Shown here in pieces: positions 52,732 through 62,018 of a stretch of 62,316 nt of DNA. Position 1 is the first letter of the stretch; each line of letters starts with the position of its first letter. The position numbers were made by a program, and so were the translations under genes. Under the pieces are notes generated by a model. The model had not been told where the DNA came from and did not search any database. It was given only the letters and a program-made list of their open reading frames with translations. This stretch comes from JBHGAV01 sp041946685 (GTDB taxonomy: Bacteria > Acidobacteriota > Terriglobia > Bryobacterales > Bryobacteraceae), in the NCBI GenBank assembly GCA_041946685.1, contig JBHGAV010000020.1, forward strand, positions 1 through 62,316, in the 5' to 3' direction.

Positions 52732-53787
52732 TCAAGCGCTCGCCAGTTCCGCCGCGGGCTGATAGGCGCAGCAAGGATCTTCCGCCAGGTGGTTCCCGGT
52801 GACCGCATAGGCCCGAGCCCGCGAACCGCCACAGATCTTACGGTATTCGCAGGCACCGCACTTGCCCTCAAGCCGGCCCTCGTCGCGCAATTCCAGGAAA
52901 AGCGGCGAATTGCGGTAAACATCCGCGAGCGAATCCCGGTGCACGTTGCCGGCGGCGAGCGGCAGGAATCCGCTGGGACAGATCTCGCCGGTGTGAGAGA
53001 CGAAGACCAGGCCCTTGCCGTCATTGATGCCCACATGACGGCGGATCGCGCTCGGAGCGGTGCGAACCATGCCCCGTTCTCGCATTCGGGCGACGTACCG
53101 CCGGTAGTGCTGCGCCTCGGTGGTCTTGATGTCGAAGGGCGCATCGAGGGAGATGGAATGCAGGCGCGCAAAGACCGCTTCGTATTCCTCGGCATCGAGG
53201 TCGTCGCTCGCGAGCGCCCGTCCGGTGACGACCAGGAAGAATACGCTCCAAAGCCTGGCGCCTGCGTCACCCACAAGGCGGGCGATCTTCTCCAGTTGAC
53301 CGTGGTTGCGCCGCGTGACGGTTGTGTTGACCTGCGTCTCAAGTCCCAGGCTGCGGGCTTCCTGGAGCGCCGCCAGCGTGCGGTGAAATGACCCGTGCAC
53401 GCCCCGAAAACCGTCGTGGCTGATCTCGTCGGCGCCGTCCAGTGAAAGCGCCATGCGCGAGACCCCCGTGCGCTGGATTCGGCCAATGACATCCCGGCTC
53501 AGCAGCGGGGTCGCGCTTGGGGTGATCGTGGTTCTCAGGCCCAGCCGGACGCTCTCGGAGAGAAGATCGAAGATGTCCTCTCTTTTCAACGGGTCCCCGC
53601 CGGTGAAGATCATGAGCGGCTCACCGAACGAGCGCACTTCGGCGAGCAACCGGAAGCCCTCCTCGGTGCTGAGTTCGGACGGATCGCGGCAAGGCGCTGC
53701 ACTTGCGCGGCAGTGTACGCAGGCCAGATCGCAAGCCTGCGTCACTTCCCAGATCACCAGCAAGGGAGCCGAGTCGAAGCTGGGCAT
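52732..53787 (-). CDS. Radical SAM/SPASM domain protein (AhbD/NirJ/PqqE-like)
   Basis: The 351-residue enzyme has the radical SAM cluster CDLACVHC near residue 19, the GGDPL motif (FTGGDPLKRED) near 62, and a SPASM C-terminus with a cysteine set CPSG ... CGACEYRKICGG ... CC that should bind one or two further Fe-S clusters. It most resembles the heme-biosynthesis radical SAM proteins AhbD and NirJ and peptide-modifying PqqE. No precursor peptide or other heme gene is adjacent, so its substrate is open. A GTGA-N6-TCAC palindrome lies upstream. Confidence 0.88.
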   Translation of the reverse strand: MPSFDSAPLLVIWEVTQACDLACVHCRASAAPCRDPSELSTEEGFRLLAEVRSFGEPLMIFTGGDPLKREDIFDLLSESVRLGLRTTITPSATPLLSRDVIGRIQRTGVSRMALSLDGADEISHDGFRGVHGSFHRTLAALQEARSLGLETQVNTTVTRRNHGQLEKIARLVGDAGARLWSVFFLVVTGRALASDDLDAEEYEAVFARLHSISLDAPFDIKTTEAQHYRRYVARMRERGMVRTAPSAIRRHVGINDGKGLVFVSHTGEICPSGFLPLAAGNVHRDSLADVYRNSPLFLELRDEGRLEGKCGACEYRKICGGSRARAYAVTGNHLAEDPCCAYQPAAELASA

Positions 53788-53820
53788 ACTTCATGGTCTC
53801 CCGGCGCGATTATGGAAGCA

Positions 53821-53834
53821 GTGACTCCGGTCAC
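53821..53834. promoter_or_regulatory. CRP/FNR-type palindrome upstream of the radical SAM gene
   Basis: GTGACTCCGGTCAC is a perfect GTGA-N6-TCAC site, the form used by CRP/FNR-family regulators. On the minus strand it overlaps the space between a CATAAT -10 candidate (53809-53814) and the -35, about 34 bases before the ATG, a position that would favour repression. Confidence 0.45.
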
Positions 53835-53856
53835 CTGCTTGTCTTGCAGTGCCGGC

Positions 53857-56283
53857 CTACTCGGCGCGCAAAGCGTCCACCGGGTGCACGCGCATGGCGC
53901 GCCGCGCGGGCACCAGAATGGCTACCGACGCCGCACCGAGCAGCACGAGCGGCACCGCCGTCAGCGCCACCGGATCGGTGGGGCTGACACCGTACAACAG
54001 ACTAGCTATGGCTCTGCTCACGGCCAGCGCGATCCCGGCGCCGATCGCCAGCGATATCAGAACGATGGTTAGCCCCTGGCGCAGCACCATGCGCAGGATC
54101 GCGGAGGGCTGGGCCCCGATTGCCACCCGGATGCCGATCTCGCGGGTGCGGGTCCGCACCGAGTAGCTCAGCACGCCGAACAGCCCAACGGCGGCCAACG
54201 TCAGCCCAACCAGACCGAACGCGCCAAACAGGGTCGCGCAAAGCCTCGGAAGAAAGAAAGCATTCGTCACGTGGTTGCTGAGCGTATCCACGTTGAAGAC
54301 CGCCAGATTCGGATCGAGCGCCCGCACTTCGTCGCGCACCAGTGCGGCCATGCGGGCAGGGTCACCCGAGGTCTTGACCAGAATGGTCATGCCGAGGATG
54401 CTGACAAGCTCCTCCGGATTCCGGGGCAGGTACAGATAGGCACAGGCCTTCGATTCCTCTCCGAAGGTCACGGACTTGGAGTCCCCGACGACGCCAATCA
54501 CCTCGTGGATCTTCCCCCCGTTGTGGCTGATCCGGCGCCCGATGGGATCTCTTTCCCCGAACAGCCGCCGCGCCATAGTCCGGTTGATGAGGGCGGTGGC
54601 GCTCTGCGTATCCCGCTGCGGGCTGAAGTCGCGCCCGCGCACCAAAGGAAGCCCGAGCGTCTTGAAGTAACCGCCGGTTACATGGAAGACATCGGCCTCG
54701 GTTCCTTCTACTCCAGGCGCTGCCGATGGGTCGCTGAAGCCGTGGGTGCTCGAGGCCACGCTGAGCGGCAGCAGGCTGGAAGCGGCCATCGATTTGACGC
54801 CTTGGAGCGAGGTCACCCGCTGCTCCAGGTCGCGAAGGAAGGCGCGCGTCTTCTCCGCGGAGTACTGATTCGTCTTGGGGTCCACCGTCAGCACGAGGAC
54901 GTTCTCCGGGCGAATTCCCAGGTCGATGGAAGTGGCGCTCTCCAAGCTCCGCAGGAAGAGGCTGGCGCCGGTCAGGAGCACCACCGACAGCGTCACCTGC
55001 ACGCCCACCAGCAACTTCGAGAGCCGCACGCGCTTTCCCGTGCCGCAGCGGCCTCCGCCCGAGACGAGTGATGGCGCCAGGTTCTTGCGGGTGGCCGCCA
55101 GCGCCGGAGCAAGACCGAACAGCACCCCCGTGGCCACGGTCAGGGCGGCCGTGAATCCGAGCACGCGCAGGTCGGGCGTGAAGTCGAAGACGATCGGAAG
55201 GGGGAGCGGCAGGCGGTATTGCGAGACGGCGCGCGCCGCCAGGATGGCCAGTGCGAAGCCGCCGGCGGCTCCCAGGGACGCCAGTGCCACACTCTCCACC
55301 AACAACTGCCGGACGAGGCGCCCGCGCCCGGCGCCCACGGCCAACCGCACGCCCATCTCGTGCTGTCGTTCCACGGCCCTGGCCAGCAGCAGGTTCGCCG
55401 CGTTGGCGCAGGCGATCAATAGCACCAGAACCACCGTGACCATGAGAACCGTCATCAGGTTCTCGACCAGCGGCCCCGTGCCGGGAATCCCGCCTGCTTT
55501 CGTCAACGTGAGTGGCTCCTTGCGACTCCCCTTGCGGTATGTTTCATCCAGCCGGCGGCTGACGGCGCCTATCACGGCAGCCGCCTGCTGTCGGCTGACG
55601 CCGGGCCGCAGACGGCCGGTGACCATGAGCCAGGAAGTGTTGCGGCTTTCGCGGTCCTTGACCAGTTCCGGCATGAAATCCGAAGCCATGGCCAGGGGCG
55701 CCCAAAACTCCGCGACCAGGCCGCGCTCTGTCCCATGAAACCCCGGCGCCATCACTCCGATCACCGTGTAGGGGCGGCCATTCAGGACGACCTTCCTGCT
55801 CAGAACCGCCGGGTCGGCGCCGAACCTGCGGGTCCACAGGCTGTGACCGAGAACGACAACCGGGTCGCGCCCCAACACCTCGTCCTCCTGGGGCGTGATG
55901 CCCCGGCCTAGCTTGAGCGGCGGGCCGACCACGGAGAAGTAGTTGCCCGAGACAGCCTGGCCCCAGATGCGCTCGGCGTCGCCTGCTCCGGCCAGGCTGG
56001 CCGGCGCGATCACAAAATGGGCCGCCAGGTCCTGGAACACGCCACGCGACTGGTCCCGGAAGTCGCGGTAATCCGGGTAGGAGGTGGTCGCGCGCCGGCC
56101 CGCGAAGGTGTAAAGTCCTCCCGGGTCGCGTACGGGGAGGGAACGCAGCAGGGTACCATTCATCAGGCTGAATACGGTGGTCGTGGCGGCAATCCCCAAC
56201 GCCAGCGAGAGAGCGATAACAGCCGTGAAGCCCCGGTCGCGCGACATCATCCGGAGGGCATACACCAAGTCACGGAAAATCAT
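53857..56283 (-). CDS. MacB-like ABC permease of the ADOP type (fused double permease)
   Basis: This 808-residue protein has the acidobacterial duplicated-permease layout. An N-terminal MacB periplasmic core (VIALSLALGIAATTTVFSLMNG helix, then a large extracellular domain) and an FtsX-like domain (LMTVLMVTVVLVLLIACANAANLLLAR) are followed by a second core and a second FtsX domain, with TRTREIGIRVAIGAQ near the C-terminus. It ends in PVDALRAE, typical of this group. No ATPase gene is adjacent. Members are very abundant in Solibacter-type genomes; the function is unknown but export of lipids or peptides is plausible. Confidence 0.93.
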   Translation of the reverse strand: MIFRDLVYALRMMSRDRGFTAVIALSLALGIAATTTVFSLMNGTLLRSLPVRDPGGLYTFAGRRATTSYPDYRDFRDQSRGVFQDLAAHFVIAPASLAGAGDAERIWGQAVSGNYFSVVGPPLKLGRGITPQEDEVLGRDPVVVLGHSLWTRRFGADPAVLSRKVVLNGRPYTVIGVMAPGFHGTERGLVAEFWAPLAMASDFMPELVKDRESRNTSWLMVTGRLRPGVSRQQAAAVIGAVSRRLDETYRKGSRKEPLTLTKAGGIPGTGPLVENLMTVLMVTVVLVLLIACANAANLLLARAVERQHEMGVRLAVGAGRGRLVRQLLVESVALASLGAAGGFALAILAARAVSQYRLPLPLPIVFDFTPDLRVLGFTAALTVATGVLFGLAPALAATRKNLAPSLVSGGGRCGTGKRVRLSKLLVGVQVTLSVVLLTGASLFLRSLESATSIDLGIRPENVLVLTVDPKTNQYSAEKTRAFLRDLEQRVTSLQGVKSMAASSLLPLSVASSTHGFSDPSAAPGVEGTEADVFHVTGGYFKTLGLPLVRGRDFSPQRDTQSATALINRTMARRLFGERDPIGRRISHNGGKIHEVIGVVGDSKSVTFGEESKACAYLYLPRNPEELVSILGMTILVKTSGDPARMAALVRDEVRALDPNLAVFNVDTLSNHVTNAFFLPRLCATLFGAFGLVGLTLAAVGLFGVLSYSVRTRTREIGIRVAIGAQPSAILRMVLRQGLTIVLISLAIGAGIALAVSRAIASLLYGVSPTDPVALTAVPLVLLGAASVAILVPARRAMRVHPVDALRAE

Positions 56284-56494
56284 GGCAATATACGTAACGC
56301 TGGCTGTGGTTCAAAAGTTCGAGAGTGCTCGATTCTGCTTTCCTCAGGTTCCCTTCCAACGCCGAATCGGGTGTGATTCGCCGGCACTGAAGACGCCGCA
56401 GACTTGCTGACGCCGGGGGGATGGGACCACGTCCATTACTGCACGCGCGGACGGCCGTGACCGCCCCGCGATACCCTGTAGAAGGAGGTGGGCC

Positions 56495-57355
56495 ATGGCA
56501 AACAGGCATAAGCTTATCCTGGTACTCCTGGCAGCCGCTGCAATTCCCTCCCGCGGGCAGATTCGGGTCTTGGCTGTCACGTCCTCCGCCAACTTCACTG
56601 TCGGGCGTCTTCTGCCGGGCAGCCTCGCCAGTCTCTTCTGCACCGGGATAGAGGGCGTAGGTGGGGTGATTGCGGCACGTGAATACCCGCTTCCGCGTAC
56701 CCTCGCCGGTGTCAGGGTGACCGTCAACGGCGCCGAGGCGCCCATGCTGGCTGTGGCAGACCTCGCCGGAGGCTCCTACCAGCAAATCAATGTGCAGATC
56801 CCCTGGACGGTGACGGCTGCATCCGGACTGGACTTCGAGGTCAGCCAATCGGGGGCTTCCACGAGCTTCACCGCGAGTCCTGAAGGCCCCTGGCCGGTCT
56901 TCTTTGTCGATACAACAGGATATGCGATCGCCCAGCATGCCAGTAATTACCGGCTGGTCAGCCCAAGCAATCCGGCCCGGCCAGGGGAATGGATCGTAGT
57001 GTATGCGACGAATCTGGGCCCGGTTCAGGAACAACCGATCGATGGTCATCCCGCCCCTGCTGGCGTCAACCCAACCCTGCCCGACACTTCTCCTTACGCG
57101 TACTACTTTGGGCCCGTTGTTGGTGCGTCCGCGGACTACATGTCCGCGAAAATCCAGAGCAACTACATTGGGATGGCTCCGGGCTCGATCGTCTATCAAG
57201 TGAACCTGCTGGTTCCAGGTTCCCAGCCGGCGGGGGACCTCGTCTTCCAGTTAGTGAACATTCACAACTGCGGCTTCTTCTACATCGTCGGCTGCGGCCG
57301 AGGTTATGCCGTACAGGACGCGAGCATGCCGGCCAGAATTCCCGTCGGGATGTGA
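56495..57355 (+). CDS. Secreted protein with TIGR03437-type (Solibacter) domain
   Basis: The 286-residue protein has a signal peptide (KLILVLLAAAAIPSRGQ). The mature sequence shows the repeat-like pattern of the TIGR03437 domain found in large numbers in Solibacter: GSLASLFCTGIEG, LPRTLAGVRVTVNGAEAPML, YQQINVQIPW and PGEWIVVYATNLGPV. Usually this domain is C-terminal to other domains; here it makes up almost the whole protein. The function is unknown; it is probably a surface or secreted binding domain. AAGGAGGTG precedes the ATG. Confidence 0.85.
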   Translation: MANRHKLILVLLAAAAIPSRGQIRVLAVTSSANFTVGRLLPGSLASLFCTGIEGVGGVIAAREYPLPRTLAGVRVTVNGAEAPMLAVADLAGGSYQQINVQIPWTVTAASGLDFEVSQSGASTSFTASPEGPWPVFFVDTTGYAIAQHASNYRLVSPSNPARPGEWIVVYATNLGPVQEQPIDGHPAPAGVNPTLPDTSPYAYYFGPVVGASADYMSAKIQSNYIGMAPGSIVYQVNLLVPGSQPAGDLVFQLVNIHNCGFFYIVGCGRGYAVQDASMPARIPVGM

Positions 57356-57451
57356 GGGTTCCGCCGCACAGATGCCAGCGGCCCCGAGGGGAACGCTGGT
57401 CGTGCCCGGAGGGTCAACGCGCCGGCAAGACTCAGGAGGCGCGGCAGAAGA

Positions 57452-58312
57452 TCAATAGAATGAAACCGAGACCGGCAAAATGAGTGTTCGGACGTCCACG
57501 CAAGGTCCGCACCGCATGCTGTAGTCAGGCGAGATCCGCCGAACTGCTTCTTGAAGCTCGTGTGGCGGCACGGGCTCAGGGTCGAATGAGAGTCGGGGGT
57601 GCCATCGCCGGATGGTGGACGTGGCCCCCATCAGGGCTTTCACCTCGGCGCCCTCCACGTCAATCTTAATCACGTTTACCCGCTCCAGGGCGAGGTCCCT
57701 CACGATGGAGTCAATTGTGGAGAGCGGGAGACGTTCCCCTGGTTTGCCTGCCTCAACAAAGCTGTCCCAAGCGGAGGTTCTGCCGCGATGAATCTCCAGG
57801 AAGTCGTCCTTGTCCCAGACCCCTTTCGGGTAGACGATGACGCGGCCCTCGGCGATCTCCTGTGCGAAATTCCGGCGAAGGCAGGCCACGTTCTCAGGCG
57901 TAGGTTCAACAGAGACAACCAAACGCGCTCCCCGAGAAAGAACCTTCCGCGTAAAAGCGCCCACATTCGCGCCGCAATCCATCACGATGTCATCACGACG
58001 CACCAAGTCTGCACCATACACGTCGGTCATCTGCTCGCCCACGATGCTAGCCACGGACTCGTCTGTCCGGGCCGGAACCCAGAAGTCGCCCATTGGGGTA
58101 CTCCAGCGATGGTAATCCCCGTCCCGCTGGACTTCCCCAACCTCCGGCAGCACCCTTTTCTGTGTATTGCTGTGCGCGCGCAGAGAGTCAGCGATCGAGC
58201 ACACCGAAGTTCTGCGGAGCAAGATCAAGACCAGAGGTCGCGTGGGTGGGTATAGCCAGAGAGCGTCGCCGACGAGCACGGCGATGATTCCAGCCAGCGC
58301 GAGTTTTTTCAC
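57452..58312 (-). CDS. FkbM family methyltransferase with N-terminal membrane anchor
   Basis: The 286-residue protein starts with a hydrophobic stretch (LALAGIIAVLVGDALWLYPP) that looks like an uncleaved anchor. A class I methyltransferase domain follows: MDCGANVGAFTRKVL near residue 110 (motif I), VSVEPTPENVACL near 132, and the FkbM hallmark VNVIKIDVEGAEVKAL near 215. FkbM enzymes O-methylate sugars and polyketides. The anchor suggests a membrane-bound glycan-modifying role. Confidence 0.88.
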   Translation of the reverse strand: MKKLALAGIIAVLVGDALWLYPPTRPLVLILLRRTSVCSIADSLRAHSNTQKRVLPEVGEVQRDGDYHRWSTPMGDFWVPARTDESVASIVGEQMTDVYGADLVRRDDIVMDCGANVGAFTRKVLSRGARLVVSVEPTPENVACLRRNFAQEIAEGRVIVYPKGVWDKDDFLEIHRGRTSAWDSFVEAGKPGERLPLSTIDSIVRDLALERVNVIKIDVEGAEVKALMGATSTIRRWHPRLSFDPEPVPPHELQEAVRRISPDYSMRCGPCVDVRTLILPVSVSFY

Positions 58313-59107
58313 CCCCCGATTCTACACTAGGAACTCCATGGCTCGATGTCCTCCCAGTGGTCAGTCACGGGCTGGACCTGTCCCCCCAACGGCCCACGGC
58401 CAAATGATTCCGAGGCAGTGCGGTGGTGGCACTAACGGGAATCGAATACGTTGTTCGCCAGTTCAGTTCGGTCTAAGTTGTAGCAAATACGTCCAATTCA
58501 GTCCGTGCCAGCCGCGCCGGAGGCGCTACGAATCCGCGACGTGCTGGCGCAGTGCTGGCGCAGGACCACGAATTTGCCACAGATTGCCACCCGCCAGCGC
58601 GGCCCACAGACGCCCCCCGCACCATCGTCTTCCAATCGCCAAAATCTGCAGACCGATGAGCAGATTCCGCTTGATTTGTTCCGCAGCCCGAGTAATGTCA
58701 AAGGACGGAGCAGAAGGGAACCACCGGGGCGGGCCCGCCGAAGCGCGCGCTCCGCACGTTGAGTAAAGCAAGCTGAAATGCGGGAGATAACGGACAGAGA
58801 TCATCAATTCGGCCGGCCGAAGGTGCGCGCGTCGTAGGTCCAGAAGCGCCTCGCGGACGGTCTGCCGGCCCACATTTCGAGAAGGCAGCCGCCGCCGGCG
58901 CGAAGGTGCAAGTCACCCCCAAAAGCCGTCATACAGGCGCGGTCAGAGCTATCGACGAATTCCGAGAAGATGCTGCTCACGGGATCAGACGGGGGGCGCG
59001 CAGATCAACCCCTAGGTTTTCGGATGATAGGAGCGAAGCTAACCGTCAATCAGACTTGCCTTTGTCTGCATCCCCGCTTCTCGGCGGTGAAGAGTCGTCC
59101 TCGCTCT
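58313..59107. other. Gene-poor gap with possible element remnants
   Basis: No frame in these 795 bases has a recognisable family, a good start or a signal peptide. An eleven-base direct repeat (gtgctggcgca) occurs at 58541-58562. On the minus strand 58424-58453 reads like the T-loop and CCA end of a tRNA but with a poor T-stem. The region may be the scar of an inserted element, but I cannot show that. Confidence 0.5.
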
Positions 59108-61132
59108 CTACTTCGCCCTGCTGATGATGGCCACAAAGCCGCCGCCGCCCGGAGCAAGCGAAAGCTGCAGCGCCGATTTCGCGTTCACTTCGCGCGTCGA
59201 TTCCACTACGGCCGTGTAATCGGACCCGTCGGCCTTATCGGCGTAACTGCGCGCCGTCCACTTCCCTTTGCCCAGGAACTTGAGCGGCGCCTGCAACTGC
59301 GCGGCGTCTTCGCCGTTCATCGCGGCAAGATACCAGCGCTCGCCGGATCGGCGGGCGAGTACGATCGACTTGCCTACCTCTCCTGAGAGCACGACAGACT
59401 CGTCCCACACCGTCGGGATTGCGCGAAGGAATTCGATCCCAGGCTGCCCGCGGTAGTTCTTCGGGCTGTCGCACAGTATCAGCAGCGGGCTCGGGTAGAT
59501 TACCGTCTCCGCCAATTGGCGCGCTCGCGTGCCCATCACCTCGGCGGGGACTGTGGTTTTGAAGTCCTTCGGAGCGCGGTTCAGGAATCCGCCAGGCGTG
59601 AAATCCATCGGGCCGAGCAGCGCGCGGGTGAATGGCAGCGTGGCCGTGTGCAGCGCCGTGACCTGATTTCCTCTCAGCTTGCTGTACTCGTTGCCCAACA
59701 CGCCTTCCTGGGTGATGAAGTTGGCGTAGGTCCGCGCCATGCCGGTGGGTTTGTAGGTGCCGTGAAAATCAACCAGCAGACGGTGCTTCGCCGCCGTCGC
59801 CACAACGTTCTCGGCCCACTGGACCGTCTGTTGCGACTGGCTATCGAGGAAATCGATCTTCACCCCGGCGAATCCCATTTCGGCGAAGTAGGCGAGCGTC
59901 TTCTCGATTCCGTAGGTCTCCACGTCGAGCGAATGAGCCCAGATGAGCAACCGGACGTTCTTGGATTTCGCGTACCGAAGCAGCTCGGGGAGGTCGATCT
60001 GGGGATCGGCTTGCTTGAAATCGGCCGGTTGCGCGCGCGGCCGGGAATGGAGCGATCCGCTCGACTGGTTCTTATACCAGTACCAATCCACCAACTGGTA
60101 AGGCCAACCCATTTCGGAGGCTAGGTCGATATAGTCTTTGTCCGTCTTGGTCGAGCCTCGCGCGCTCAGCGCGGTGTGGCGCGGATCGGGATCGTCGGGG
60201 TTCGTCCCGGTCCACCAGGGATCCCACGTGCTGGCGCCCGGCTTGATCCACGAAGTATCCTGCAGCCGGTTGGGCGTCGCGAGGTTCGCGATCAGGTCCG
60301 AGCCCGCGAGCTGCGCCGCCGTTCGTCCGAACATCAACACGCGCCACGGACTGACGCGGGGAACGGATGAGACCACCAGCCCTTTTCCATCCTCGCGCGC
60401 ATCGAGCGTCACCTTTATTGCCGCCGTGCCGGTGCCCGTGACCGAAAATCCGGCCCAGTCGAGCAGGTCGGATTCGGCAACCGCCAGGTAACCCTCCGGC
60501 GTCTCCACCAGCAGCGGGAGCACGCTCTTGAATGGACGCCCCTGCCTGCCGGCGGATTGGATTGCGCTCAGCTTGGTCTCCGCATAGCGCGTTTCGGCAG
60601 AGCCGGATTCTCCTCCGGCCCAGCAGCGGAACTCGTCCGCGAAGCGAAACTCCGTAAACTCATTCGTCAGAACGAAACTCCCCAGCCCGGAAGCCTCGGG
60701 AAGGTCATAACGAAACGCGACGCCATCGCGATAGGCGCGCACGATCAGGCCGAAAACACGACGCGGCGTTCCGCGCTCTTCAAGCGTCAGGCGCAATTCG
60801 CGATAGTGGTCGCGGACGAACCGGTTGTCGCCGAAACGGTTCTCCCACTTGCTGTCGTGGCTGGATGTCGCGGATTTGGTGATCGCCGCCGCCGGACCGA
60901 GCTTCGCACCCCCTTCGAATTCGAGCCCGAGCGGCGAATCCCTGAGCACCGCCTTGCCGGCGGCTTCAACCCGGAAGGTCAATCCGTGGCTGTCGGAGAC
61001 GATTGCCGTGAGTCCGCCTCCCGGCGCGCTCACCCGCTGCTGGGCCGCGTGCGCCCCCACGGCCGCAATCGCCAGCCCCAGAAGAATCCGCCCCCAGAGC
61101 CTGTCTGTACTGCCAGTAAGCGATGAAGTCAT
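59108..61132 (-). CDS. Glycoside hydrolase family 97 protein, secreted
   Basis: The 674-residue protein has a signal region (GRILLGLAIAAVGAHAAQ), an N-terminal beta-sandwich (res 30-310), a catalytic TIM barrel (about 310-570; VDWYWYKNQSSG, AGVKIDFLDSQSQ, ITQEGVLGNEY) and a C-terminal beta domain. The D of VKIDF sits where retaining GH97 alpha-galactosidases have their nucleophile, whereas inverting GH97 alpha-glucosidases use a glutamate elsewhere. The E of TQEGVLG is a good general-acid candidate. It probably acts on alpha-linked galactosides or glucosides in the periplasm. Confidence 0.92.
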   Translation of the reverse strand: MTSSLTGSTDRLWGRILLGLAIAAVGAHAAQQRVSAPGGGLTAIVSDSHGLTFRVEAAGKAVLRDSPLGLEFEGGAKLGPAAAITKSATSSHDSKWENRFGDNRFVRDHYRELRLTLEERGTPRRVFGLIVRAYRDGVAFRYDLPEASGLGSFVLTNEFTEFRFADEFRCWAGGESGSAETRYAETKLSAIQSAGRQGRPFKSVLPLLVETPEGYLAVAESDLLDWAGFSVTGTGTAAIKVTLDAREDGKGLVVSSVPRVSPWRVLMFGRTAAQLAGSDLIANLATPNRLQDTSWIKPGASTWDPWWTGTNPDDPDPRHTALSARGSTKTDKDYIDLASEMGWPYQLVDWYWYKNQSSGSLHSRPRAQPADFKQADPQIDLPELLRYAKSKNVRLLIWAHSLDVETYGIEKTLAYFAEMGFAGVKIDFLDSQSQQTVQWAENVVATAAKHRLLVDFHGTYKPTGMARTYANFITQEGVLGNEYSKLRGNQVTALHTATLPFTRALLGPMDFTPGGFLNRAPKDFKTTVPAEVMGTRARQLAETVIYPSPLLILCDSPKNYRGQPGIEFLRAIPTVWDESVVLSGEVGKSIVLARRSGERWYLAAMNGEDAAQLQAPLKFLGKGKWTARSYADKADGSDYTAVVESTREVNAKSALQLSLAPGGGGFVAIISRAK

Positions 61133-61278
61133 CTGAAAACAATCATGCCAGCCGAGGCCGCCGCAGGCAACCGAGCGGGCCGCACTCGCTGCCGGGGGCC
61201 CACTGCCAGCACCTTGCCACGTCTCTCGTAGCCTCCGCCCGCCGCGGCGTAGTCGAAGTGGGGCTTTGCGTCAAAGTG

Positions 61279-61342
61279 AGCTTAGCGGGAGATCAGCGGA
61301 CACCGGAGCGCGCTCCGGTGTCCGGAGAACTTCAGCTAAGTA
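61279..61342. repeat. Extended imperfect inverted repeat with perfect 26-base core
   Basis: The core 61298-61323 is a perfect palindrome (GGACACCGGAGCG and its inverse complement, no loop). Flanking bases extend the symmetry to about 32 bases per arm, with 21 of 26 matching in the arms CTTAGC... to ...GCTAAG. It could be a bacterial REP-like element, two abutted transposon ends, or a regulator site. It does not overlap any gene. Confidence 0.6.
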
Positions 61343-61371
61343 CACGCGAAGGAGTTGCTGCCTCACCGGAC

Positions 61372-61692
61372 ATGCAGCCGTATGCCCTATACATCGAGGC
61401 GCTGGTGCTCGGGAATGACCCTGCCCCGGCGATGGAAAAGATTGCCCATGTGCCGCTGCGCAAACGGTACGTCTGGCGGGTGGCATCGGCGCTGAAGTGG
61501 GGATTCGCCGATTTCGACACCGTGAACGTCGCCGTGGACCGGGACACACTCCCTCAAGAGGACTGGGCCAGACTGATGGACCTCTTGAAGCTTCGCCCCA
61601 TCCAGTTCTGCATGTTCCCGAAGTCACTCCTGGGAGCTGAACAGATGGAACGCCTCATGAGCGAGGGGGTCGAAATAGGGAAGCAGGAGTGA
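61372..61692 (+). CDS. Hypothetical protein, 106 residues
   Basis: The frame from the ATG at 61372 reads MQPYALYIEALVLGNDPAPAM, then KIAHVPLRKRYVWRVASAL, with ordered W, Y and P residues and an E/L-rich C-terminus, the look of a real soluble protein. I do not recognise a named family. AAGGAG lies 17 bases upstream, a little far. The frame is open further upstream through the palindrome but without homology. Confidence 0.6.
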   Translation: MQPYALYIEALVLGNDPAPAMEKIAHVPLRKRYVWRVASALKWGFADFDTVNVAVDRDTLPQEDWARLMDLLKLRPIQFCMFPKSLLGAEQMERLMSEGVEIGKQE

Positions 61693-62018
61693 CGGGACTT
61701 CGAGGCTGCCCTCCGCACCCGCGTTTCTGGCCCTCCATCACACCCCGTTGCGCTACGTCCGAGCCGACGTCTCAATGCAGTCGCAGGACGCCAGCCGAGC
61801 TGATCGGCTTCCCAGAGGCGGACACTATGGGTGTTTGGTGGTGGGAAGCGGATTTCACGACGGGCAAATACGATCGACGCGTGGGACCCATTTGACAGGG
61901 TGCTTCTCCCTTCGTCCAAGTCCAGGGGCTGGGGATTTATGGTAGCTGGCGGCGCAGTCTACTGTCTACCGTCTACTGTGGCGCCTCGTTGGACCTCACG
62001 GCTGTCATTGACAGTACG
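61693..62018 (+). other. Region between the hypothetical protein and the transposase
   Basis: No complete gene is visible. A short frame ends in DTMGVWWWEADFTTGKYDRR at about 61890, which reads like the tail of a protein and may be a broken gene. A heptamer repeat sits at 61958-61978. The transposase frame is open back to at least 61920 without a start. Confidence 0.4.
61958..61978 (+). repeat. Three-copy heptamer repeat TCTACYG
   Basis: TCTACTG, TCTACCG and TCTACTG follow one another without gaps, 41 bases before the transposase ATG. Heptameric short repeats of this kind are common in cyanobacteria and some acidobacteria. Confidence 0.7.

Noticed and set aside
58498..58701. 67-codon minus-strand frame as a small gene
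   Set aside because: It has no ribosome site, no conserved features, and an overlapping frame of similar quality reads through the same DNA.
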